The notes: generated by a model not told the origin, from the sequence alone. A DNA stretch of 64,000 nt from Lysobacter terrestris (GCF_014489475.1 NZ_CP060820.1:186001-250000); one strand, 5' to 3'; shown: positions 1-8,708, counted from the stretch's first letter. Program-made: numbers and translations.

Positions 1-1280
1 TGGTCACCACCGAACTGGTCGCGGTCAAGCCGGACGAGTTCACCATCGACTGGTCGCCGTACCTGAAGGGCAAGCTCAGCGACAAGGTCGACACCACGTA
101 CGACGGCAAGAAGCTGAAGAAGCTCGCCGAGACCATCAACGAGGTCCCCGACACGCTGAAGCTGCACCCGCGCGTCGCCAAGATCTACGAAGACCGCCGC
201 AAGATGTCCGAAGGCGCGCAGCCGGGCGACTGGGGCTTCGCCGAGAACCTCGCCTACGCGACGCTGCTGACCGAAGGCTACAAGCTGCGCCTGGTCGGCC
301 AGGACTGCGGCCGCGGCACCTTCTTCCACCGCCACGCGATCCTGCACGAGCAGACTACGGACGAGTACGTGCTGCCGCTGCGCCGCCTGGTGCAGAACCC
401 GGTCGACGTCACCATCATCGACTCGCTGCTCAGCGAAGAAGCGGTGATGGCGTTCGAATACGGCTACTCCACCGCCGATCCCATGACTCTGGACATCTGG
501 GAAGCGCAGTTCGGCGACTTCGCCAACGGCGCGCAGGTGGTGATCGACCAGTTCCTGTCGTCGGGCGAGGCCAAGTGGGGCCGCCTGTGCGGCCTGGCGC
601 TGTTCCTGCCGCACGGCTACGAAGGCCAGGGTCCGGAGCACAGCTCCGCGCGCCTGGAGCGCTTCCTGCAGCTGTGCGCGCTCGACAACATGATCGTGTG
701 CACGCCGACCACGCCGGCCCAGGCGTACCACATGATCCGCCGCCAGATGCGCATGACCACGCGCAAGCCGCTGGTGGTGATGACGCCGAAGTCGCTGCTG
801 CGCCACAAGCTCGCCGTGTCGTCGCTGGACGAACTGTCGAAGGGCGGCTTCCAGACGCTGATCCCCGCCAGCAACGTCAGCGACGCGAAGAAGGTCAAGC
901 GCGTCGTCGTCTGCGGCGGCAAGGTCTACTACGACCTGCTGGAAGAAGCGACGAAGCAGAACCTTGCCGACGTCGCCATCGTCCGCGTCGAACAGCTGTA
1001 TCCGTTCCCGCGCGCCGAACTGGCCGCCGAGCTCAAGCGCTTTGCGGGTGCAACCGACGTGGTCTGGTGCCAGGAAGAACCGCAGAACCAGGGCGCGTGG
1101 TACCAGATCCGCCACCACCTGACCGCGTGCCTGACGCCGAAGCAGTCGCTGAGCTACGCCGGTCGCGCGCGTTCGCCCTCGCCGGCCGTCGGCCACCTGA
1201 GCGACCACGTCATCGAGCAGACGAAGCTCGTCGCCGATGCGCTGGTCAATCCGGTGCACGGCGACGCCAGCCCCGAATAA
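1..1280 (+). CDS. sucA: 2-oxoglutarate dehydrogenase E1 component, 3' part
   Basis: E1 decarboxylates 2-oxoglutarate with thiamine diphosphate and passes the succinyl group to the lipoyl domain of SucB. The frame is open from base 3 with no start in the window, so about 425 C-terminal residues of a roughly 940-residue protein are present. The thiamine-enzyme motifs GYEGQGPEHSSAR and CTPTTPAQAYHM are visible, followed by the C-terminal domain with VEQLYPFPRAEL and WCQEEPQNQGAW. It heads the sucA-sucB-lpd set; sucB starts 106 bp downstream. The family is clear from these motifs. Confidence 0.97.
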   Translation, partial: VTTELVAVKPDEFTIDWSPYLKGKLSDKVDTTYDGKKLKKLAETINEVPDTLKLHPRVAKIYEDRRKMSEGAQPGDWGFAENLAYATLLTEGYKLRLVGQDCGRGTFFHRHAILHEQTTDEYVLPLRRLVQNPVDVTIIDSLLSEEAVMAFEYGYSTADPMTLDIWEAQFGDFANGAQVVIDQFLSSGEAKWGRLCGLALFLPHGYEGQGPEHSSARLERFLQLCALDNMIVCTPTTPAQAYHMIRRQMRMTTRKPLVVMTPKSLLRHKLAVSSLDELSKGGFQTLIPASNVSDAKKVKRVVVCGGKVYYDLLEEATKQNLADVAIVRVEQLYPFPRAELAAELKRFAGATDVVWCQEEPQNQGAWYQIRHHLTACLTPKQSLSYAGRARSPSPAVGHLSDHVIEQTKLVADALVNPVHGDASPE

Positions 1281-1287
1281 CCCGTTT

Positions 1288-1320
1288 TTGCCGTCATCCC
1301 GAGCGTAGCGAGGGACCTGC
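1288..1320. repeat. REP-like element, GAGCGTAGCGAGGGA type
   Basis: The sucA-sucB spacer holds a short sequence of the form GTCATCCCGAGCGTAGCGAG followed by GGACCTGCT. It resembles the dispersed extragenic repeats found in many high-GC proteobacteria. It appears once in this window, so the repeat status is recalled from other genomes and not shown here. It differs from the GCAA-loop repeats at 5815, 6101, 21134 and 21197. Confidence 0.4.
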
Positions 1321-1386
1321 TGTTCCGCTGCACCGATCAACAGAACCCCGCTTCGTTCGAAACGCACTCTTTTTAAGGACGTCCCA

Positions 1387-2589
1387 ATGAGCACCGAAAT
1401 CAAAGTCCCGGTCCTGCCGGAATCCGTCTCCGACGCCACCATCGCCACCTGGCACAAGAAGGTCGGCGACGCGGTCAAGCGCGACGAGAACCTGGTCGAC
1501 CTGGAAACCGACAAGGTCGTGCTGGAAGTACCCTCGCCGGTCGACGGCGTGCTCAAGGAAATCAAGTTCGCCGAAGGCGCGACGGTCAACAGCCAGCAAG
1601 TGATCGGCGTGGTCGAAGCCGGCGCTGTCGCGGCTGCGCCCGCACCGGCCGCAGCCGCTCCCGCGGCGGCACCGGCTCCGGCCGCCGCGCCCGCCGCCGC
1701 GGCTCCGGCCAAGGCCGCTGCCGCACCGGCCGCCGCGTCGGGTGACCTGCCGCCGGGCGCGCGCTTCGCCGCCGCCACCGCCGGCGTCGATGCCGCGCAG
1801 GTCGAAGGCACCGGCCGTCGCGGCATGGTCACCAAGGAAGACATCGTCAACTACGCCAGCGGCAAGACCGCCGGCGTCGGTGGCGGCGCGCGCCCGGAAG
1901 AGCGCGTGCCGATGACCCGCATGCGCGCGCGCATCGCCGAGCGCCTGATGCAGTCGAAGAACTCGATCGCCATGCTCACCTCGTTCAACGAAGTGAACCT
2001 GGGCAAGGTCATGGCGATGCGCAAGGAACTGGGCGAACAGTTCGAGAAGACCAACGGCATCAAGCTCGGCTTCATGAGCTTCTTCGCCAAGGCCGCCGCC
2101 AACGCGCTGCAGAAGTACCCGGTGATCAACGCCTCGGTCGACGGCAGCGACATCATCTACCACGGCTACGCCGACATCTCGGTCGCGGTATCGACCGACA
2201 AGGGCCTGGTCACGCCGGTGCTGCGCAACGTCGAGCGCCAGTCGTTCGCCGACATCGAAAAGGGCATCGCCGAGTACGCCAAGAAGGCGCGCGACGGCAA
2301 GCTCGGCCTGGAAGACCTGCAGGGCGGCACCTTCACCATCACCAACGGCGGCACCTTCGGTTCGCTGATGTCGACGCCGATCGTCAACCCGCCGCAAAGC
2401 GCGATCCTGGGCATGCACGCCATCAAGGAACGCGCGATCGTCGAGAACGGCCAGGTCATCGCCGCGCCGATGATGTACATCGCGCTGTCCTACGACCACC
2501 GCATCATCGACGGCAAGGACGCGGTGCTGTTCCTGGTCGACATCAAGAACCAGCTCGAGAACCCGCACCGCATGCTGCTGGGCATGTAA
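1387..2589 (+). CDS. sucB: Dihydrolipoyllysine-residue succinyltransferase (E2)
   Basis: E2 core of 2-oxoglutarate dehydrogenase: it transfers succinyl from lipoyl-lysine to CoA. 400 aa. The lipoyl domain spans about 1-78 with the lipoylated Lys43 in [10 protein letters not shown]. An Ala/Pro linker covers about 79-118, then a peripheral-subunit-binding domain of about 121-158. The acyltransferase domain follows and contains SYDHRIIDG, with catalytic His371 and Asp375. The start has an AAGGACG ribosome site just upstream. It lies between sucA and lpd, and a strong hairpin follows the stop. Confidence 0.97.
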   Translation: MSTEIKVPVLPESVSDATIATWHKKVGDAVKRDENLVDLETDKVVLEVPSPVDGVLKEIKFAEGATVNSQQVIGVVEAGAVAAAPAPAAAAPAAAPAPAAAPAAAAPAKAAAAPAAASGDLPPGARFAAATAGVDAAQVEGTGRRGMVTKEDIVNYASGKTAGVGGGARPEERVPMTRMRARIAERLMQSKNSIAMLTSFNEVNLGKVMAMRKELGEQFEKTNGIKLGFMSFFAKAAANALQKYPVINASVDGSDIIYHGYADISVAVSTDKGLVTPVLRNVERQSFADIEKGIAEYAKKARDGKLGLEDLQGGTFTITNGGTFGSLMSTPIVNPPQSAILGMHAIKERAIVENGQVIAAPMMYIALSYDHRIIDGKDAVLFLVDIKNQLENPHRMLLGM

Positions 2590-2598
2590 TGCCGATGG

Positions 2599-2624
2599 AA
2601 CGGGAACCGGCAGCGGTTCCCGTT
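2599..2624 (+). terminator. Hairpin between sucB and lpd
   Basis: A perfect 11-bp stem (AACGGGAACCG / CGGTTCCCGTT) closes a GCAG loop 10 bp after the sucB stop and is followed by CTGCGTTT. The stem is strong but the T-run is poor. It could be a partial terminator or an mRNA-stabilising hairpin that sets the lpd level relative to sucAB. Confidence 0.6.
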
Positions 2625-2710
2625 CTGCGTTTGGCCTGCAGGTTCAGATCCCTCCCCCGCTACCAGCTTCGTGCAGCGCTTGCGCGCTCCGGCTGAAACA
2701 AGAGACTTCC

Positions 2711-4138
2711 ATGAGCGAACAGCAGAACTTCGACGTAGTCGTCATCGGCGCCGGCCCCGCCGGCTACCACGCCGCCATCCGCGCGGCGCAGCTCGGCCTG
2801 AAGACCGCGTGCGTCGACGCCGCGCTGGGCAAGGACGGCAAGCCGGCACTGGGCGGCACCTGCCTGCGCGTGGGCTGCATCCCGTCCAAGGCGCTGCTCG
2901 ACAGCTCGCGCCAGTTCTGGAACATGGGCCACATCTTCGACCAGCACGGCATCAGCTTCGACAAGCCGGCGATCGACGTGAAAAAGATGGTCGCCCGCAA
3001 GGACGGCATCGTGAAGCAGTTCACCGGCGGCATCGGCATGCTGTTCAAGGCCAACAAGGTTGCGCCGTTCTACGGCTTCGCCCAGCTGCAGCCGGGCAAC
3101 GTGGTCAAGGTGAAGCAGCACGACGGCAGCGAAGTCGAGCTCAAGGGCACCAACGTCATCATCGCCGCCGGCTCGGATTCGATCGAACTGCCGTTCGCCA
3201 AGTTCGGCGAGCACATCGTCGACAACGTCGGCGCGCTGGATTTCGAAACCGTTCCCAAGCGCCTGGGCGTGATCGGCGCCGGTGTGATCGGCCTGGAACT
3301 GGGCAGCGTGTGGAACCGTCTGGGCTCCGAAGTCGTCGTGCTCGAAGGCCTGCCGAACTTCCTCGCCGCCGCCGACGCCGAAGTGGCCAAGGTCGCCGCG
3401 CGCGAGTTCAAGAAGCAGGGCCTCGACATCCGCCTGGGCTGCAAGGTCAGCAACACCGAAGTGAAGAAGGACGGCGTGCACGTCTTCTACACCGACGACA
3501 AGGGCGAGCAGGAAATCGTCGTCGACAAGCTGCTGGTGGCCGTGGGCCGCCGCGCCGCGACCAAGGGCCTGCTGGCCGACGGCACCGGCGTGAAGCTCGA
3601 TGCGCGCGGCATGATCGAAGTCGACGAACACAACCACACCGGCGTCGACGGCGTCTGGGCCGTGGGCGACTGCGTGCGCGGCCCGATGCTGGCGCACAAG
3701 GGCTTCGAGGAAGGCATCGCCGTGGCCGAACTGATCGCGGGCCTGCCGGGCCACGTCAACCTCGACACGATTCCGTGGGTGATCTACACCGAGCCGGAAA
3801 TCGCCTGGGTCGGCAAGACCGAGGAACAGCTGAAGGCCGAGGGCATCCCCTACAAGGCCGGCAGCTTCCCGTTCGCGGCCGTGGGTCGCGCGGTGGCGAT
3901 GGCCGAACCGGCCGGTTTCGTGAAGGTGCTCGCGCACGCCGAAACCGACACCGTGCTCGGCATGCACCTGGTCGGCGCCAACGTCTCCGAACTCGTGCAC
4001 GAAGGCGTGCTGACGATGGAGTTCAAGGGCTCGGCCGACGACCTCGCCCGCATCTGCCACGCGCATCCGTCGCTGTCGGAAGCGGTGCACGATGCGGCGA
4101 TGGCCGTGCACAAGCGCTCGATCCACAAGGCCAACTGA
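2711..4138 (+). CDS. lpd: Dihydrolipoyl dehydrogenase (E3)
   Basis: E3 reoxidises dihydrolipoamide of the 2-oxoacid dehydrogenase complexes with NAD+. 475 aa. The FAD-binding motif GAGPAGY lies at 13-19. The redox-active disulfide is Cys51/Cys56 in GGTCLRVGCIPSK. The NAD-binding motif is GAGVIGLELG, and the C-terminal active-site pair is His452 and Glu457 in HPSLSE. The position downstream of sucB assigns this copy to the 2-oxoglutarate complex, although it may serve pyruvate dehydrogenase too. The stop codon lies inside a hairpin. Confidence 0.97.
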   Translation: MSEQQNFDVVVIGAGPAGYHAAIRAAQLGLKTACVDAALGKDGKPALGGTCLRVGCIPSKALLDSSRQFWNMGHIFDQHGISFDKPAIDVKKMVARKDGIVKQFTGGIGMLFKANKVAPFYGFAQLQPGNVVKVKQHDGSEVELKGTNVIIAAGSDSIELPFAKFGEHIVDNVGALDFETVPKRLGVIGAGVIGLELGSVWNRLGSEVVVLEGLPNFLAAADAEVAKVAAREFKKQGLDIRLGCKVSNTEVKKDGVHVFYTDDKGEQEIVVDKLLVAVGRRAATKGLLADGTGVKLDARGMIEVDEHNHTGVDGVWAVGDCVRGPMLAHKGFEEGIAVAELIAGLPGHVNLDTIPWVIYTEPEIAWVGKTEEQLKAEGIPYKAGSFPFAAVGRAVAMAEPAGFVKVLAHAETDTVLGMHLVGANVSELVHEGVLTMEFKGSADDLARICHAHPSLSEAVHDAAMAVHKRSIHKAN

Positions 4139-4150
4139 CGTTGGCCTTGT
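4125..4150 (+). other. Hairpin spanning the lpd stop codon
   Basis: A perfect 11-bp inverted repeat, ACAAGGCCAAC / GTTGGCCTTGT, surrounds a TGAC loop that contains the lpd stop TGA. No T-run follows. It may protect the mRNA 3' end or act in termination together with the second hairpin at 4289. Confidence 0.55.
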
Positions 4151-4288
4151 GATGCCCAAGGTTTGCTACGCAAACTTCGGGCCCCGGGCTGCAAGCCATA
4201 CCCGCCCTTTCGCGCCTGGCGGCGCGAACCGCCCCTAACCTAGGGGCTAGGGCAAAGGCCCCACCCTGCACAGCTTCCAGTACATTGG

Positions 4289-4319
4289 AACGGCGCACCT
4301 CGGTGCGCCGTTCTGCTTT
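4289..4319 (+). terminator. Probable terminator of the suc-lpd operon
   Basis: A perfect 10-bp stem (AACGGCGCAC / GTGCGCCGTT) with a CTCG loop lies at 4289-4312 and is followed by CTGCTTT. It sits between lpd and the methyltransferase gene, where an operon end is expected. Confidence 0.65.
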
Positions 4320-4336
4320 GGGCAAGGAGCACGGCC

Positions 4337-5203
4337 ATGACTTCCGCAAACCCGATCCGCAACGTTTCCGATACCGCGCTGTGGGTCGCGATCTATCGCG
4401 CCATGGAGAGCGAACGCCCGGACGCGATCTTCCACGACCCGTATGCCCGTCGCCTCGGTGGCGAACGCGGCCAGGCCATCGTCGACGCCATGCCGCGCGG
4501 CCGGGCGATGAGCTGGCCGATGGTGGTGCGCACGGCGGTCATGGACGAGATCATCCTGCGCTGCGTGCGGCAGGGCGCGGCGACCGTGCTCAACCTCGCG
4601 GCTGGGCTGGATGCGCGGCCCTATCGCCTCGCCCTGCCCGCTTCGCTGCGTTGGCTGCATGTCGACCTGCCCGACATGGTCGACTACTACCGCTCGCACA
4701 TGGATGCGGAAACACCGCGCTGCGAACTGGAGTTCATCGCCGCCGACCTGCGCGACGCCGATGCGCGCCGCGCCGTGTTCGCCAAGGCCGCGCAGAACGG
4801 CCCGGTGCTGGCGATCACCGAGGGCCTGCTGGTCTACCTCGAAGCGGGCGATGTCGCCGCACTCGCGCGCGACCTGCACGACGTTGCCGATGCGAAATGG
4901 TGGCTCTCCGACCTCGCCTCGCCGATGCTGCTGAAGTACCTCGAACGCCAGTGGCAGCCCATGCTCCAGCAGGGCAACGCGCCCTTCCGCTTCGGCCCCG
5001 CGGAGAACACCGGCTTCTTTGCGCCGTTCGGCTGGCGCGAACTGGAATTCCGGCCGCATTGGGACGAGTCCCAGCGCCTGAAGCGCACCATGCCGCACGC
5101 GTGGCTGTGGAACCTGCTGCGCCTTTTCCAATCGAAGAAGCAGCGCGAAGCGATGAAGCGGTTTTCCGGCATCATGCTGCTCGAATCCACCCGGTCCACG
5201 TGA
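4337..5203 (+). CDS. Class I SAM-dependent methyltransferase, LCM-like
   Basis: 288 aa, resembling the leucine carboxyl methyltransferase family, whose bacterial members are often annotated as polyketide-type O-methyltransferases. The SAM-binding segment NLAAGLDARPYRL lies at about 86-98, and the TEGLLVYLE motif is typical of the family. AAGGAGC precedes the ATG at good spacing. The LOG-type gene begins 6 bp after the stop, so the two are probably co-transcribed. The substrate cannot be told from the sequence. Confidence 0.85.
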   Translation: MTSANPIRNVSDTALWVAIYRAMESERPDAIFHDPYARRLGGERGQAIVDAMPRGRAMSWPMVVRTAVMDEIILRCVRQGAATVLNLAAGLDARPYRLALPASLRWLHVDLPDMVDYYRSHMDAETPRCELEFIAADLRDADARRAVFAKAAQNGPVLAITEGLLVYLEAGDVAALARDLHDVADAKWWLSDLASPMLLKYLERQWQPMLQQGNAPFRFGPAENTGFFAPFGWRELEFRPHWDESQRLKRTMPHAWLWNLLRLFQSKKQREAMKRFSGIMLLESTRST

Positions 5204-5208
5204 GCGAT

Positions 5209-5802
5209 ATGCGTTCGATCTGTGTCTATTGCGGCTCCAACGCCGGCAACAAATCCCTCTACGCCGATCGCGCCATCGCGCTGGGCAACCGCCTGGCCCG
5301 GGAAGGGCTGGCGCTGGTGTACGGCGGCGGCAACGTCGGCCTGATGGGTATCGTCGCCGATGCCGTGCTGGAAGCCGGCGGTGAAGTCGTCGGCGTGATT
5401 CCGGAACAACTGGTCGGTTGGGAAGTCGCGCACCAGGGCCTGACCCGGCTGGAGGTCGTCGCCAACATGCACGAGCGCAAGGCGCGCATGTTCGACCTCG
5501 CCGATGGTTTCGTCGCCCTACCCGGCGGTTTCGGCACGCTCGACGAGATGTTCGAGATGCTGACCTGGCGCCAGCTCGGGATCGGCGACAAGCCCTGCGC
5601 CTTCCTCGACGTCGACGGCTTCTACGCGCCGTTGATGACGATGCTGGATCGCATGGTCGAAGAACGCTTCCTGCATCCCGACCAGCGCCGCGACCTGTGG
5701 CACGGCGACGACATCACCTCGATGATCGAGTGGATGCGCGCCTACCGCCCCGCCGATGCGAACAAGTGGATGGACGAGAAGCGACGCAAGCAGTTGCGTT
5801 GA
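5209..5802 (+). CDS. LOG-family nucleoside 5'-monophosphate phosphoribohydrolase
   Basis: 197 aa, TIGR00730 / Lonely-guy family. These enzymes hydrolyse the N-glycosidic bond of nucleotide monophosphates. In plants and some bacteria they activate cytokinins; in most bacteria they are nucleotide-scavenging or PpnN-like. The signature PGGFGTLDE lies at 105-113, with the preceding MHERKARM segment and an N-terminal VYGGGNVGLMG nucleotide-binding loop. The ATG at 5209 follows the methyltransferase stop closely. Confidence 0.88.
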   Translation: MRSICVYCGSNAGNKSLYADRAIALGNRLAREGLALVYGGGNVGLMGIVADAVLEAGGEVVGVIPEQLVGWEVAHQGLTRLEVVANMHERKARMFDLADGFVALPGGFGTLDEMFEMLTWRQLGIGDKPCAFLDVDGFYAPLMTMLDRMVEERFLHPDQRRDLWHGDDITSMIEWMRAYRPADANKWMDEKRRKQLR

Positions 5803-5814
5803 CGCTCTTGCGCT

Positions 5815-5850
5815 CGTCATCCCGGCGCAAGCCGGGATCCAGTGCTTTTG
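5815..5850 (+). repeat. REP-like inverted repeat, left copy (GCAA loop)
   Basis: The element starts CGTCATCCCGGC, has a GCAA tetraloop and continues GCCGGGATCCAG, forming an 8-bp stem at 5819-5838. Its 36 bases match the reverse complement of 6093-6128 at 34 positions. Together the two copies enclose the GIY-YIG remnant. A second pair of the same family lies at 21134 and 21197. Confidence 0.8.
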
Positions 5851-5874
5851 CCGTTGCCATTCAAGGACGAATCA

Positions 5875-6059
5875 ATGAAGGATCCGTGCGTCTACATTCT
5901 CGCAAGTCAAAGGAATGGGACGCTGTACAGCACCCGACAATGGCGTCCGCGATCGAACGTGAGAAAGCGCTCAAGGAATGGAAGCGTACTTGGAAGCTGA
6001 AACTGATTGAGACTTCAAATCCGGAATGGCGCGACCTGTATCCTGAAATACTCGGCTGA
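5875..6059 (+). pseudogene. GIY-YIG nuclease remnant, internally deleted
   Basis: From the ATG at 5875 the frame reads MKDPCVYILASQRNGTLY, the start of small (about 95 aa) GIY-YIG nucleases related to YhbQ. After that the same frame turns to nonsense and stops. A different frame then reads HPTMASAIEREKALKEWKR and ends DLYPEILG at 6059, which is the family's C-terminus. The join lies near 5928. Roughly 40 codons carrying the rest of the GIY-YIG core have been lost with a frame change. The remnant lies neatly between inverted repeats at 5815 and 6128, suggesting a decayed mobile or repeat-associated unit. Recognition rests on recalled family sequence. Confidence 0.75.
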
Positions 6060-6092
6060 AACACAGCACCTCTGTCCAAGTTGCGACAGAAT

Positions 6093-6128
6093 CAAAGGCA
6101 CTGGATCCCGGTTTGCGCCGGGATGACG
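6093..6128 (-). repeat. REP-like inverted repeat, right copy
   Basis: Reverse-oriented partner of the repeat at 5815 with two differences in 36 bases. It begins CTGGATCCCGG on the plus strand and ends GCCGGGATGACG. It lies in the leader of the YhdH-type gene; in the longest open frame of that gene it would be translated, which argues for the later start at 6140. Confidence 0.8.
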
Positions 6129-6139
6129 AGCAGAAACAA

Positions 6140-7132
6140 ATGCCCACACCCACTCGATTCACCGCCTTCCGCATCCACAACGACGCCAACGGCTACCGCA
6201 GCGGCCTCGAGCAGGTCTCGCTCGATGATCTCGCGCCGGGCGAAGTCGTCATCAGGACCGCGTACTCCTCGGTCAATTACAAGGACGCGCTCGCCGGCAC
6301 CGGCCAGGGCAAGATCCTGCGCAAGTTCCCGCTCATCGGTGGCATCGACGTGGCGGGCCACGTGGTCGCCTCCACCGATCCGAAGTTCCGCGAAGGCGAC
6401 GCCGTGCTGGTCACCGGTTGCGGGCTGAGCGAGACGCGCGACGGCGGCTACGGCGAATACGCCCGGCTCGAATCGCTGTGGGTCATCCCGCTGCCGACCG
6501 GGCTGAGCCTGCGCGAGAGCATGATCCTGGGCACGGCCGGCTTCACCGCGGCGCTGGCGTTGTACCGGATGACCGACAACCGGCAGACGCCGGACCTTGG
6601 TCCCCTGGCCGTGACCGGCGCCACCGGCGGCGTCGGCTCGCTGGCGGTGGACATCTTCAGCCGCGCCGGCTTCCAGGTACACGCGATCAGCGGTAAGCCG
6701 GAACACGCCGACTACCTCCGCTCGATCGGCGCCAGCGACGTGCTCGGGCGCGATGCGCTGGCGACGACCCGTCCGCTGGAATCCGCCCGCTTCGGCGGCG
6801 GCCTCGACAACGTCGGCGGCGGCATGCTCGCCAGCCTGCTCGCGCAGACCGCGCCCTACGGCAATGTCGCCAGCGCGGGACTCGCGGCCACCCCCGAACT
6901 GCCGACCACGGTCATGCCGTTCATCATCCGCGGCGTGTCGCTGGTCGGCGTGGCCTCGGCGGGAACGGCGCGCGACATCCGCGATGCGGTGTGGCAGCGC
7001 CTCGCGAACGAATGGAAGCCGCGCCACCTGGACCGCATCTGCACCCGCGAAGTCACCCTGCCGCAGCTGCCGGACGTGTTTGCGACGATGCTCACAGGCG
7101 GCTCGTTCGGCCGTACGCTGGTGGCCTTGTAG
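6140..7132 (+). CDS. YhdH/AcuI-type acrylyl-CoA reductase, zinc-free MDR oxidoreductase
   Basis: 330 aa, medium-chain dehydrogenase of the YhdH/YhfP family. Characterised members reduce acryloyl-CoA to propionyl-CoA with NADPH. SSVNYKDALA near the N-terminus, VTGATGGVGSLAVD as the nucleotide-binding motif, and LPTTVMPFIIRGV are typical. The ATG at 6140 gives the family's usual N-terminus. The frame also opens at 6113, but that extension is translated repeat sequence. No dinucleotide specificity can be proved here. Confidence 0.88.
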   Translation: MPTPTRFTAFRIHNDANGYRSGLEQVSLDDLAPGEVVIRTAYSSVNYKDALAGTGQGKILRKFPLIGGIDVAGHVVASTDPKFREGDAVLVTGCGLSETRDGGYGEYARLESLWVIPLPTGLSLRESMILGTAGFTAALALYRMTDNRQTPDLGPLAVTGATGGVGSLAVDIFSRAGFQVHAISGKPEHADYLRSIGASDVLGRDALATTRPLESARFGGGLDNVGGGMLASLLAQTAPYGNVASAGLAATPELPTTVMPFIIRGVSLVGVASAGTARDIRDAVWQRLANEWKPRHLDRICTREVTLPQLPDVFATMLTGGSFGRTLVAL

Positions 7133-7136
7133 CGGC

Positions 7137-7164
7137 TTGCGGCGTCACGCCGCGCCGTTACAAT
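7137..7164 (+). promoter_or_regulatory. Candidate promoter of pilH
   Basis: TTGCGG (7137-7142) and TACAAT (7159-7164) are separated by 16 bp and lie 26 bp before the pilH ATG. A GGGGA ribosome site sits between. The match is to the general sigma-70 pattern only. Confidence 0.45.
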
Positions 7165-7190
7165 CGGACCGACTTCCTGGGGAAAACCTG

Positions 7191-7553
7191 ATGGCCCGCA
7201 TCCTGATCGTCGACGACTCGCCTTCGCAGTTGATGGGCATCCGCCGCATCGTGGAAAAGCTCGGCCACGAAGCCATCACCGCCGAGGACGGCGCCGCGGG
7301 CGTGGAAGTGTGCACGCGCGAACTGCCCGACCTGGTCCTGATGGACGTGGTGATGCCGAACCTCAACGGCTTCCAGGCCACCCGCTCGATCAGCAAGAAC
7401 CCGAGCACCGCGCACATTCCGGTGATCCTGGTGACCACCAAGGACCAGGACACCGACCGCGTGTGGGGCATGCGTCAGGGCGCCAAGGCCTACATCACCA
7501 AGCCCTTCAGCGAGACCGACCTCGCGGACATCATCACCCAGGTGTTCAAGTAA
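7191..7553 (+). CDS. pilH: Single-domain response regulator, PilH-like
   Basis: 120 aa consisting only of a CheY-type receiver domain. The acidic pair Asp8/Asp9, phospho-acceptor Asp52 in MDVVMP, Thr82 and Lys104 in TKPF are all present. The length and sequence agree with PilH of xanthomonads and pseudomonads, which modulates the Pil-Chp pathway that drives type IV pilus twitching. No other pil genes are adjacent, so the name rests on similarity. A GGGGA ribosome site precedes the ATG. Confidence 0.75.
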   Translation: MARILIVDDSPSQLMGIRRIVEKLGHEAITAEDGAAGVEVCTRELPDLVLMDVVMPNLNGFQATRSISKNPSTAHIPVILVTTKDQDTDRVWGMRQGAKAYITKPFSETDLADIITQVFK

Positions 7554-7557
7554 GCAA

Positions 7558-7579
7558 AAAGGCGGCCCAGGCCGCCTTT
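7558..7579. terminator. Bidirectional terminator between pilH and cbpA
   Basis: AAAGGCGGCC / GGCCGCCTTT around CA, with A-tract and T-tract flanks on both sides. It lies between the convergent pilH and cbpA genes and can serve both. Confidence 0.85.
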
Positions 7580-7610
7580 CTGTTTGCGCGGATGATGCGC
7601 CGCCGCGCAC

Positions 7611-8501
7611 TCAGGCGCGGCGCCAATCGTCCCCGAATGCATCGCGCATCGCCTCATACGCAGCCTGCTGCGCAGGGGTCTCCGGCAGCGGCGCCAGGAT
7701 CTCCAGTTCGACGATCTGGTCGCCCGCCGGCGTCCCCGGCAGTCCGCGTCCACGCAGCCGCAGCTTGCGCCCGCTTTCCGAACGTGGCGGCACCTTCAGT
7801 TCCACCGGCCCGCCCAGCGTCGGCACGCTGACGGTCGCACCGAGCGCGGCCTCCCACGGTGCCACCGCCAGTACGTGGATGATGTTGCGGCCGTCGACTT
7901 CGAACTGCGGATTCGCGGCGTATTCGATTTCCAGCAGCAGGTCGCGGCCGGCATTGCCCTGTCCGGCCAGGCGGATCACCTGGCCCGGGCGGATGCCCTT
8001 GGGAATGCGCACGTCCAGCGTGCGGTTGCCGATGCCGATCCGCGCGGGGCTGCCGTTGTAGACCGACTCCAGCGACACGGCGAGCTTGGCCCGGGTGTCG
8101 CCGCGGGGCTGCGGCGCGGCGCCACCGAAGCCGCCACCGGCGCGTCCGCGCCCGAACAGGTTCTCGAAGAAGTCGCTGAAGCCACCGCCCGCGCCACCGC
8201 CGGCAAAGATCTCGTCGAAGTCGACACCGCCGTAGCCCTCGGCGAACCCGCCCGGCGGCGGTTGCACGTCATCACCGGGGCGGTAGCCGCGCGCGCGCAG
8301 CTGGTCGTAGGCGGCGCGCTTCTGCGGATCGCGCAGCGCTTCGTACGCCTCGTTGACCGCCTTGAACTGCTCCTCCGCGCCGGGCTCCTTGCTGACGTCC
8401 GGGTGGTACTTGCGCGCGAGACGGCGGTAGGCGCCCTTGATCTCGGCTTCACCCGCACCCGGCTCCACGCCCAGCGTTTCGTAGTAGTCCTTGAATTGCA
8501 T
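7611..8501 (-). CDS. cbpA: Curved-DNA-binding protein CbpA, class II DnaJ homologue
   Basis: 296 aa co-chaperone that stimulates DnaK ATPase and in E. coli also binds curved DNA. The J domain covers about 1-70 with HPD at 33-35. A Gly/Phe-rich linker (about 85-130) has no zinc-finger cysteines, and the C-terminal DnaJ substrate-binding fold follows. The ATG at 8501 opens directly on the J domain (MQFKDYYETLGV); the longer upstream frame has no homology. It is divergent from the peroxiredoxin gene. Confidence 0.9.
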   Translation of the reverse strand: MQFKDYYETLGVEPGAGEAEIKGAYRRLARKYHPDVSKEPGAEEQFKAVNEAYEALRDPQKRAAYDQLRARGYRPGDDVQPPPGGFAEGYGGVDFDEIFAGGGAGGGFSDFFENLFGRGRAGGGFGGAAPQPRGDTRAKLAVSLESVYNGSPARIGIGNRTLDVRIPKGIRPGQVIRLAGQGNAGRDLLLEIEYAANPQFEVDGRNIIHVLAVAPWEAALGATVSVPTLGGPVELKVPPRSESGRKLRLRGRGLPGTPAGDQIVELEILAPLPETPAQQAAYEAMRDAFGDDWRRA

Positions 8502-8708
8502 ACGCGTCGTTCCGGAACCGGGGCGGCAAGCGCCGCCATGCAGGCATGAGGTTAGCGCATTCGGGGCGTCCCGGAGCCAGCGTCGCACGCACGAGCCACG
8601 GCTCGCCAAGCCTCGCGCGGCTGGTCCGGGATGCGTCGTTGCAACGGCATTGACGCCTTCGTCCGCGCGGGGAACTACACTTCACCACGACTCCCACGAG
8701 ATCCCACG

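Noticed and set aside
8650-8681. TTGACG and TACACT upstream of the peroxiredoxin gene as a promoter.
   Set aside because: The spacer is 20 bp for the better -10 box; a 17-bp spacing gives a poor -10. Evidence is too weak to list.
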